A DNA stretch of 38,435 nucleotides, taken from contig DATADC010000038.1 of NCBI GenBank assembly GCA_036258735.1, positions 1-38,435 of the forward strand, written 5' to 3'. Source of the DNA: JAPSGM01 sp036258735. GTDB taxonomy: Bacteria; Chloroflexota; Limnocylindria; QHBO01. Positions 32,323-38,435 of the stretch are shown here, one piece after another. The position numbers and the translations under genes were made by a program. The notes under the pieces were generated by a model. It worked only from the letters and a program-made list of their open reading frames with translations. It had not been told where the DNA came from and did no database searches. How positions within the stretch are numbered: the stretch's first letter is position 1; each line of letters begins with the position of its first letter.

Positions 32323-33474
32323 CTAGACCGCTCCCTGGCCGTAGGTCTTGGTCACCGTCTGCAGCTCCTCGGGCCCCGCGCTCGGCGCCCGGACGCGCAG
32401 GATGCGGCGGACCAGCACGTCGGCCGCGAGGAACAGCAGGATCGTGGCCTGGATGACGTCGATGATCTCGACCGGGATGTCGGCCTGGATCTGCATCAGC
32501 CCCGAACCCGCCCGCATGGCACCGAACAGGAGGGCGGCCAGCGTGATCCCCACCGGGTGCGCCCGCCCCAGCAGTGCGACCGAAATCGAGTCGAAGCCGA
32601 TCGACGTCCCGTACGAGGCGTTCATGAAGTGGCTGATGCCCAGGATCTGCCCGGCGCCCGCCAGACCGGCGAGGAGGCCGCACAGCGACATGGTCAAGAT
32701 GGTGATCAGTGCCGGGCGCATGCCGGCATAGCGGGCGGCGTCCGGGTTGGCTCCCACCGTCCGGATCTCGAAGCCGATGGTCGTGCGCCACAGCAGCCAC
32801 CAGATGATGGGGACCAGGCCGAAGGCGATCAGCACGCCGAGGTGCACGGTGGAGCCGAACAGCGTGGGCAGCTCCGCGTTGCCCAGCGGCCCGGTGCGCG
32901 AGAACGAGAACCCCGGCGCCTCCAGCGGCCCGGTGATCAGGTACCCGATCAGGGCCCCGGCGATGAAGTTCAGCATGATGGTGGTGACCACCTCGTGCGC
33001 GCCGGTCCACGCCTTGAGGGCGCCGGGGATGAATCCCCAGGCCGCGCCCAGCAGCGCTCCGGCAGCAACCGCCACGGGGATGGCGACGAGCGGCGGCGCG
33101 CCGGCGACAGCAGCTCCCACGCCGGCCGAGGCCATGGCTCCCATCAGGAACTGGCCCTGCGCACCGATGTTGAACAGGCCAGCCTTGAAGCCCAGGCCCA
33201 CCGCCATGCCACCCAGGATCAGGGGCGTGGCCGTCACGATCGTGAACAGCACGCCGCGCACGCTGCCGAACGCGCCCTGGAGGAGGCTGCCGTACGCGGC
33301 GAAGGGGAGCAGCGGGTCCACCTCGCCGGTCGCGAACCCGGACACGAAGATGATCACGCCGCCGACGAAGAGGCCGCCCAGCACGGCGGCCAGCGGCACG
33401 ATCGAGAGCGAGACCAGACGCGCCAGCAGTGAGCGCGGACGTCGCACCGCACTGGCCGCCGGAGCACCGCTCAT
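32323..33474 (-). CDS. Nucleoside-type ABC importer permease 1
   Basis: A 383-residue permease (YufP/NupP-like). Typical segments are LILGGMAVGLGFKAGLFNIGAQGQFLMG, GAHEVVTTIMLNFIA and EIRTVGANPDAARYAGM, with about eight to ten membrane helices. The start is ATG 33474, overlapping the stop of the ATPase gene by 4 bp; longer open frames upstream run inside the ATPase gene and are not real. It pairs with the following permease as the transmembrane heterodimer. Confidence 0.92.
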   Translation of the reverse strand: MSGAPAASAVRRPRSLLARLVSLSIVPLAAVLGGLFVGGVIIFVSGFATGEVDPLLPFAAYGSLLQGAFGSVRGVLFTIVTATPLILGGMAVGLGFKAGLFNIGAQGQFLMGAMASAGVGAAVAGAPPLVAIPVAVAAGALLGAAWGFIPGALKAWTGAHEVVTTIMLNFIAGALIGYLITGPLEAPGFSFSRTGPLGNAELPTLFGSTVHLGVLIAFGLVPIIWWLLWRTTIGFEIRTVGANPDAARYAGMRPALITILTMSLCGLLAGLAGAGQILGISHFMNASYGTSIGFDSISVALLGRAHPVGITLAALLFGAMRAGSGLMQIQADIPVEIIDVIQATILLFLAADVLVRRILRVRAPSAGPEELQTVTKTYGQGAV

Positions 33475-35054
33475 GCCGGTGACTCCAGGTCGACCCGCAT
33501 GTCGCGCGTCGCCTCGTCGACGCTCAGCTTTCCGCCGGTCGCCATGAGCAGGCCGATCTCCTCGCGATCGGCGGTCCGGGCGTCGAGGACGGCGACCATC
33601 TCGCCGCGGTAGAGCACACCGATGCGGTCGGCCAGTTCGAGGACCTCGTCGAGCTCGGCGGACACCAGAAGGATCGCCGTGCCGTCGTTGCGGCGATCCA
33701 CCGCCTGCCGGTGGATGAACTCGATGCTGCCCACGTCGAGGCCGCGCGTGGGTTGGTCGAGCACCAGCAGGCGCAGGTCGCGGTCCAGCTCCCGGGCGAC
33801 CACGCACTTCTGCTGGTTGCCGCCCGACAACGTCCCGGCCGGGACGGTCGCAGACGGCGTGCGCACGTCGTACTCGGCGATCGCAGCGTTCGCATGCTCG
33901 AGGATGGCGTCGTCGTCGCGAACCAGGCCGCGGGCGTACGGTGGGCCGTAGTAGTCGTTGAGGACGAGGTTGTCGGTGATCGGGAAGCTCAGCACCAGGC
34001 CGTACCGGTGCCGGTCGGCGGGGACGAAGCCGACGCCCGCCTGGTGCAGCTGCCGCGGCGACGCGCCGCTAACGTGGCGGCCCTGGAGCGAGATCCGCCC
34101 CGAGGTGACTCGCCGCAGCCCGGTGATCGCCTCCACCAGCTCGTCCTGTCCGTTGCCAGCCACGCCGGCGATGCCGAAGATCTCTCCCGCGCGAACGTCG
34201 AAGGTGACGCCGTGGACGACCTCGTGCCCACGGTCGTCGGCGACCCGGACGTCCTCGACGGCGAGAACGGCATCTCCCGGCGAGCTCTCTCCGCGGTCGA
34301 CCGACAGCTCGACATCACGACCGACCATCAGCTCCGCGAGGTCCTCCTCGGTCGTCTCGCCGGGCAGCCTCGTGCCGACCACGCGGCCACGACGGATGAC
34401 GGTGATGCGATCCGCGATCTCCAGGACCTCGTTCAGCTTGTGGCTGATGAAGATGATCGACGTTCGCAGCTCGGTGGTGAGCTGGCGCAGCACGTTGAAG
34501 ATCTCCCGCGTCTCCTGTGGCGTGAGCACGGCCGTGGGCTCGTCGAGCACCAGGATCTGGGCGCTGCGATAGAGCGCCTTGAGGATCTCGACACGCTGCT
34601 GCCAGCCGACCGACAGCGAGCCGACCCGGGCCTCCGGATCGACGATGAAACCGAACTGCCTGCCGAGCTCGCGGATGCGGACGTGCGCGCCGGCACGGTC
34701 GAGGAAGATCGGGTTCGCCATCCGCTCGTCGCCCAGCAGGATGTTCTCGGCGACGCTCAGCACCGGCACCAGCATGAAGTGCTGGTGAACCATGCTGATG
34801 CCACGCCTGATCGCGTCGACCGGCCCGTGGATCGTGACCGGCGCACCGTCCAGCAGGATCTCGCCCTCGTCCGGCTCCGCGAGGCCGTAGAGGATGTTCA
34901 TCAGCGTCGACTTCCCGGCGCCGTTCTCCCCGAGCAGGGCATGGATCTCCCCGCGCCGGACCTGCAGGTCGATGTGGTCGTTGGCCACGACGCCCGGGTA
35001 GCGCTTGGTGATGCCGCGCATCTCGAGCGCGGGCCGAACCGCTGCTGAGGTCAT
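33471..35054 (-). CDS. Nucleoside-type ABC importer ATPase with two ABC domains
   Basis: A 527-residue double ATPase of the ribose/nucleoside (RbsA/YufO/NupO) type. The first domain has the full Walker A LLGENGAGKSTLMN (Lys48), a signature position SVGWQQRVEI and Walker B ILVLDEPTAVLT. The second has the usual degenerate P-loop (VAGNGQDELVEAI, no Lys), signature LSGGNQQKCVVAREL and LLVLDQPTRGLDVG. This asymmetry is normal for the subfamily. The start is ATG 35054. It lies 88 bp after the lipoprotein gene, with a hairpin between them. Confidence 0.94.
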   Translation of the reverse strand: MTSAAVRPALEMRGITKRYPGVVANDHIDLQVRRGEIHALLGENGAGKSTLMNILYGLAEPDEGEILLDGAPVTIHGPVDAIRRGISMVHQHFMLVPVLSVAENILLGDERMANPIFLDRAGAHVRIRELGRQFGFIVDPEARVGSLSVGWQQRVEILKALYRSAQILVLDEPTAVLTPQETREIFNVLRQLTTELRTSIIFISHKLNEVLEIADRITVIRRGRVVGTRLPGETTEEDLAELMVGRDVELSVDRGESSPGDAVLAVEDVRVADDRGHEVVHGVTFDVRAGEIFGIAGVAGNGQDELVEAITGLRRVTSGRISLQGRHVSGASPRQLHQAGVGFVPADRHRYGLVLSFPITDNLVLNDYYGPPYARGLVRDDDAILEHANAAIAEYDVRTPSATVPAGTLSGGNQQKCVVARELDRDLRLLVLDQPTRGLDVGSIEFIHRQAVDRRNDGTAILLVSAELDEVLELADRIGVLYRGEMVAVLDARTADREEIGLLMATGGKLSVDEATRDMRVDLESPA

Positions 35055-35093
35055 CGGTCGAACGCTGCTACGCCATCGGCTCCCGATACGACG

Positions 35094-35121
35094 AGAGGCG
35101 AGCCCGCATGGGCCCGCCTCT
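35094..35121 (-). terminator. Intra-operon hairpin between lipoprotein and ATPase genes
   Basis: A stem of 7 bp, one mismatch and 4 more bp around a 4-nt loop (35094-35105 with 35110-35121), immediately after the binding-lipoprotein gene. There is no T tract. Such hairpins after binding-protein genes usually protect the upstream mRNA or attenuate, so that more lipoprotein than transporter is made. Confidence 0.55.
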
Positions 35122-35142
35122 GGTCATGAGGTGCGCGGTGCT

Positions 35143-36333
35143 CTAGTCCTGCTCGAATGGAGCTCCGCAGACCCCCTCCCCGGAGCACGGGTCGAGGTCA
35201 CCCGACGCCATCGTCTCGGTCGCCTCGTCGAGCTGTCCCTGGAGGTCGGCAGTGAGGAGCTCGGGATGGTTGTGGAATGGCGAAACGCCGACCTTCGGCG
35301 GTTCGGAGGACGCGTCCAGCAGCAGCGTGCCACCCACGGCCGACCCGTCTGCCACGCGCTGGATCGCCTCGCTGACCGCGTCCACCAGCTTCTTCTCGGC
35401 GCTGGTAACGATGCAGGTCAGGTTGGGCAGCGCCAGCGCTTGATCGGTGTCGACCCCGATGCCGTAGGCGTCGGCGTCGCAGGCGGCCTCCAGCGAGCCC
35501 TGGCCGGAGAGGCCGGCGACCTGGAAGATCACGTCCGCGTCCTGGCCGATCATCTGCTCGGCCAGCGAGCGTCCCGTCGTGGGATCGTTGAAGGCCGTGG
35601 TGATGTCGTCCGACACGTAGGAGACCAGGACCTCCACCTCGGGGTTCACCGACTTCGCGCCGTTGACGTAGCCGCCGATATAGGACACGACGGCCGGGAT
35701 GGTGTCGATGCCGCCGACCGCACCGATGACACCCGACTCGGTGATGGTGCCGGCCACGATGCCGGCCAGGTAGCCAGCCTGCGCCTCGTTGAAGATCAGG
35801 CCCTGATAGTTCGGCAACAGCTCCGCTGCGTCGCCGGCGCAGGCGAACGTCGGATCCGGGTCGCCGTTCTCGTCCACGCACACCGGCTGGTCCAGGCCGA
35901 TGAAGTTGACCTCGGGGTTCTCCTTGGCCGCGATGGTCGTCGCGTTGCCGAGGGCGAACCCATAGGTCACGATCATGTCGTAGTCCTGGTCGATGAAGGT
36001 CTGCATGTTGTTGGCGTAGTCGGCCGGGTCCTCGGTCACGATCACCTCGGCCGATCCGCCGACGGCGGTGGCCCCGGCGATGGTGCCGCACCAGCCGCCC
36101 TCGTTGAACGACTTGTCCTCCAGCTGCCCGACGTCGGTCACCCCGCCGATCAGGAACGCGTCCCCGCTGTCCTCTTCGCCGCAGGCGGCCAGCCCGACGG
36201 GCGCCTGGCTGGCTCCCGCCCCCAACTGGGACCCCGACGGCTGCGCTCCGGGGCTGCCGCCCGTGCAGGCCGAGGTCACCAGCGCCAGAACGGCGAGTAG
36301 CGCCCCGTAGGCGAAGGTGGGATGCCTTGGCAT
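35143..36333 (-). CDS. bmpA: BMP-family substrate-binding lipoprotein
   Basis: A 396-residue lipoprotein of the BMP/PnrA/Med family, the extracellular receptor of the importer encoded downstream. The signal peptide ends in the lipobox VTSAC with Cys23. A Gly/Ser/Pro/Ala linker precedes the receptor domain, which has GGVTDVGQLEDKSFNEGGW, IVTYGFALG, FNEAQAGYLAGIVAG and IFQVAGLSGQG, all family hallmarks. The start is ATG 36333, because AGGAGA lies 7 nt upstream; an in-frame GTG at 36351 would place that site inside the gene. Characterised homologues bind purine nucleosides. No second binding protein is present. Confidence 0.93.
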   Translation of the reverse strand: MPRHPTFAYGALLAVLALVTSACTGGSPGAQPSGSQLGAGASQAPVGLAACGEEDSGDAFLIGGVTDVGQLEDKSFNEGGWCGTIAGATAVGGSAEVIVTEDPADYANNMQTFIDQDYDMIVTYGFALGNATTIAAKENPEVNFIGLDQPVCVDENGDPDPTFACAGDAAELLPNYQGLIFNEAQAGYLAGIVAGTITESGVIGAVGGIDTIPAVVSYIGGYVNGAKSVNPEVEVLVSYVSDDITTAFNDPTTGRSLAEQMIGQDADVIFQVAGLSGQGSLEAACDADAYGIGVDTDQALALPNLTCIVTSAEKKLVDAVSEAIQRVADGSAVGGTLLLDASSEPPKVGVSPFHNHPELLTADLQGQLDEATETMASGDLDPCSGEGVCGAPFEQD

Positions 36334-36422
36334 GAACGGTCTCCTCTGCACCGATGGGTCCGCGCGTCCGCGGCGCCTCCGAACGCGCGCGGGCGGCGAG
36401 AGCCCGGCGCGGAATCGGCGGC

Positions 36423-36452
36423 ATCATAGCGCTTGAGATCGACGCGACTCAA
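36423..36452 (-). promoter_or_regulatory. Sigma-70-type promoter of the BMP importer operon
   Basis: On the minus strand, TTGAGT (36452-36447), an 18-bp spacer and TATGAT (36428-36423). The predicted start near 36416 leaves a leader of about 80 nt before the ATG at 36333. The leader is GC-rich, and I see no purine-riboswitch core in it. Confidence 0.6.
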
Positions 36453-36505
36453 TATCGACGCGCGCCGGCGCGCGAGCCGGCGTCGGAGGGCGCCACCATC
36501 GCGCC

Positions 36506-36511
36506 TATCAT
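36506..36511 (+). promoter_or_regulatory. Putative -10 box of the HAD phosphatase gene
   Basis: TATCAT ends 8 nt before the ATG at 36520 with no ribosome-binding site between. It is divergent from the importer promoter about 55 bp away. Confidence 0.5.
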
Positions 36512-36519
36512 GCCGCCGC

Positions 36520-37371
36520 ATGAGTGCCCGGCTGACCGGCATTCGCCTGGTCATCTTCGACCTCGACGGGGTCATCTACCGTGGCGACCAGGCCATTCCC
36601 GGAGCGTCGGGGCTGGTCGCCGCCCTGCGACGAGATGGCCGCCTGGTGCGCTTCGCCACCAACAACTCGCAGGCCACGCGCGAGGAGTACGTGGCGCGGC
36701 TGGCGGGCCACGGGATCGTCACCGGCGTCGAGGAGATCGTGACCTCCAGCTCCGCCACTGTGCAGCACCTCCAGGCCCACCTGCCCCAGGTGCGCACCAT
36801 CCTGGCCGTGGGAGCGTCGGGACTGCTCGCCGAGCTCGAGCGCGGCGGCTTCAAGGTGACCTGGGCGCCGGACGCCGCGCCGCCCCGCTGGAACGGCGCT
36901 CCCCTGGCGACGCGTTACGACGCGGTCGTCACCGGGCTCGACCGCCACATCGATTACCGCCGGCTGGGCATCGCCGCGGCCGCCATCCGCCAGGGTGCGC
37001 GCTTCGTGGCGACCAACGCCGACGTGCGCTATCCGACGCCCGAGGGCTTCGTCCCCGGCGCCGGCGCCATCGTCGCCGCGCTGGCCACCACCACCGGCGT
37101 CGACCCACTGGTCATCGGCAAGCCGCAGCCCGCCATGTTCCAGGCCATCCTGGAGCGCGCGGGCGTGCCCGCACGGGACGCGGTGGTCGTCGGCGACAAC
37201 CCCGACGCGGACGTGCCGGCCGCCCGTCGCGCGGGCATTCCATCGATCCTGGTCCTCACTGGCGTGGCCGAGCCGGGCTCGGTAACGGCGCTCGACGGGG
37301 ATCGCGTGCCGGACCGCGTGGCGCCCGATCCGGGGGCGGTCGCCGCCGTGCTGGGCGTCTCGCTCAGCTGA
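36520..37371 (+). CDS. HAD-IIA family sugar/nucleotide phosphatase (NagD-like)
   Basis: A 283-residue HAD phosphatase. The nucleophile motif is IFDLDGVIYRGD (Asp14, acid/base Asp16), with FATNNSQATREEY as motif II, Lys in IGKPQPAMF as motif III and VVGDNPDADVPAARRAG as motif IV. A C2-type cap lies between motifs II and III, as in NagD, phosphoglycolate phosphatase and 4-nitrophenylphosphatase. The substrate is unknown; nucleoside monophosphates are among the family's substrates and would fit the neighbouring nucleoside importer and deaminase. The start is ATG 36520. The 3' end overlaps the adenosine deaminase gene convergently by 8 bp. Confidence 0.92.
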   Translation: MSARLTGIRLVIFDLDGVIYRGDQAIPGASGLVAALRRDGRLVRFATNNSQATREEYVARLAGHGIVTGVEEIVTSSSATVQHLQAHLPQVRTILAVGASGLLAELERGGFKVTWAPDAAPPRWNGAPLATRYDAVVTGLDRHIDYRRLGIAAAAIRQGARFVATNADVRYPTPEGFVPGAGAIVAALATTTGVDPLVIGKPQPAMFQAILERAGVPARDAVVVGDNPDADVPAARRAGIPSILVLTGVAEPGSVTALDGDRVPDRVAPDPGAVAAVLGVSLS

Positions 37372-38416
37372 TGGCCGCCGACGCCCAGGCGCCCCACGCC
37401 GCCTCGGCATCGGCCAGGGCGTCGCGCAGCAGCGCCGGCGCGGCAAACGCGCGGCGGAAGGCGTTGACGGCGATGTCGCGCAGCTCGCCGGCGGTCAGCG
37501 CCAGCGCGCTCGTCACGCGGGCGTACTCCTGGCTGAGGGTGATGCCGGTGACCGTGCGGTCGTCGGTCGAAAGCGTGACGCTAACGCCTGCCCGATGCAG
37601 CCGCGCCAGCGGGTGCAGCTCCAGCGACTGGACCACCCCCGCCTGCACGTTCGAGGTCGGGCACAGGTCCAGGGTGGTGCCGTCGTGGCGAAGGGTCGCG
37701 ACCAGCTCCGGATCCTCGATGGCGGTCACCCCGTGCGCGACGCGCCTCACGCCGAAGGCGAGCACCTCGCGCACGCGCTCGGGACCGCGCACCTCGCCGG
37801 CGTGCGCGGTCAGCGCCAGGCCACCTTCTGCGGCCGCCCTAAAAGCGGCGGCGTGCGGGGGCGCGGGGTACTCGCTCTCGAGCCCGGCGAGGTCGAAGCC
37901 GATCACCGGGGCGCCGAACTCGGCGGCGCTGCGCGCCAGCAGGACGTTGGCACCCGGCGGGTGCGACCGCATGGCGGTCACGATCAGCCCAACCAGTGGG
38001 CACCGCGCGGGCTCCACCCGCGCGCGGCCGTCCGCCACGCCGGCCGCCACCGCCTCGATCACCTCGCTCACCGACAGGCCTCGCTCCAGGTGCAGGCGTG
38101 GCGCCCAACGGATTTCGGCGTACCGGACCCCATCGTCCGCCAGGTCATGCACCAGCTCCGCGGCCGCGCGCCGCAGCGCCGGGCCGGTCTGGAGCAGCGA
38201 GATCGGCAGGTCGAAAAAGGCAAGCAGCTCCGCCTGGCTCGCGCCGTGGGCCGGCGCCACCATGCGGCGGACCGCGTCGTCGGCGGTCAGCGGCATGCCG
38301 GCATCGGTGGCCAGCTCCACGGCGGTCTGGGGTCGCAGCGAGCCGTCGAGGTGTTGGTGGAGCTCCGCCTTGGGCAGCGCCCGGAACGCGTCTGGGTCCG
38401 CCGCCGACGGTCGCAT
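37364..38416 (-). CDS. add: Adenosine deaminase
   Basis: A 350-residue adenosine deaminase with canonical motifs: His20 and His22 in AELHQHLDGSLR, the LTAHAGEVRGPE block with zinc ligand His and catalytic Glu, RVAHGV, CPTSNVQ, and the paired Asp in LSTDD. It converts adenosine and deoxyadenosine to inosine and deoxyinosine. The start is ATG 38416; on the minus strand TATCAT (38428-38423) ends 6 nt upstream, predicting a leaderless mRNA. It is convergent with the HAD phosphatase. It probably serves the purines brought in by the BMP importer. Confidence 0.95.
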   Translation of the reverse strand: MRPSAADPDAFRALPKAELHQHLDGSLRPQTAVELATDAGMPLTADDAVRRMVAPAHGASQAELLAFFDLPISLLQTGPALRRAAAELVHDLADDGVRYAEIRWAPRLHLERGLSVSEVIEAVAAGVADGRARVEPARCPLVGLIVTAMRSHPPGANVLLARSAAEFGAPVIGFDLAGLESEYPAPPHAAAFRAAAEGGLALTAHAGEVRGPERVREVLAFGVRRVAHGVTAIEDPELVATLRHDGTTLDLCPTSNVQAGVVQSLELHPLARLHRAGVSVTLSTDDRTVTGITLSQEYARVTSALALTAGELRDIAVNAFRRAFAAPALLRDALADAEAAWGAWASAAIS

Positions 38417-38422
38417 GGGCGC

Positions 38423-38428
38423 ATGATA
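38423..38428 (-). promoter_or_regulatory. Putative -10 box of add (leaderless)
   Basis: TATCAT on the minus strand ends 6 nt before the add ATG, with no ribosome site. The -35 region would lie beyond the window edge. Confidence 0.45.
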
Positions 38429-38435
38429 CGAGCGC

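Noticed and set aside
31571..33010. 479-codon frame spanning both importer permeases on the minus strand
   Set aside because: Out-of-frame reading of two adjacent permease genes; composition is Arg/Gly/Pro-rich without membrane segments.
36334..36416. Purine riboswitch in the leader of the BMP importer
   Set aside because: The leader is short and GC-rich and I could not find the conserved purine-aptamer junction bases.

Overview
The window is about 38 kb of uniformly GC-rich, densely packed bacterial chromosome with no phage, plasmid or intact mobile element. I count about 38 protein genes, two of them partial or with uncertain ends, and no RNA genes. Four-base start/stop overlaps, GTG and TTG starts, and the gene mix (nickel superoxide dismutase with its protease, tandem aldehyde dehydrogenases, a CGNR regulator, BMP-type nucleoside ABC transporter) fit a GC-rich Chloroflexota (Limnocylindria-like) or possibly an actinobacterium. 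No rRNA or other phylogenetic marker is present, so this placement is inference.

Layout. (1) 2-3796: a fatty-acid synthesis operon, fabZ(partial)-fabF-accB-fabH-fabG, all overlapping or nearly so. (2) 3797-4235: a long intergenic region with a 20-bp direct repeat that may be an insertion-sequence scar, then sodN-sodX (nickel superoxide dismutase and maturation protease). (3) 5118-8344: a divergent small unknown gene, then deoC, a DsbA-fold protein, an ECF sigma factor and an O6-alkylguanine-DNA methyltransferase chained by 4-bp overlaps. (4) 8358-13173: a hotdog thioesterase, a glyoxalase-fold protein, an aldehyde dehydrogenase followed by a catalytic-domain-less aldehyde dehydrogenase, and the MgtE magnesium channel. 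(5) 13170-14225: a CGNR zinc-finger regulator divergent from two tiny genes, separated by a doubled inverted-repeat operator and ending at a terminator hairpin. (6) 14249-20587: PolX DNA polymerase, a membrane protein, then a two-gene unit of a TPR protein and a 940-residue fusion of a degenerate DNA-methyltransferase fold with a restriction-endonuclease-like domain. (7) 20612-31205: a CsoR copper sensor divergent from a PIG-L deacetylase and an ABC exporter, a DUF255 thioredoxin-fold protein, YjbQ, a membrane zinc-ribbon protein, an atypical adenosine-deaminase homologue, a second PIG-L protein lacking its catalytic Asp, Mrp and a metallophosphoesterase. (8) 31243-38416: a BMP-lipoprotein ABC importer of the nucleoside type, a HAD-IIA phosphatase and a canonical adenosine deaminase.

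Two themes run through the window. First, nucleoside use: BMP importer, adenosine deaminase, DeoC and an aldehyde dehydrogenase pair that could dispose of the acetaldehyde DeoC releases. Second, a promoter style: about a dozen genes have a -10-like hexamer only 6-10 nt before the start codon and no Shine-Dalgarno, which predicts leaderless mRNAs. The strongest candidate for an undescribed system is the TPR plus pseudo-methyltransferase/nuclease pair at 16797-20587, whose second protein also ends in a sliding-clamp-binding-like motif.
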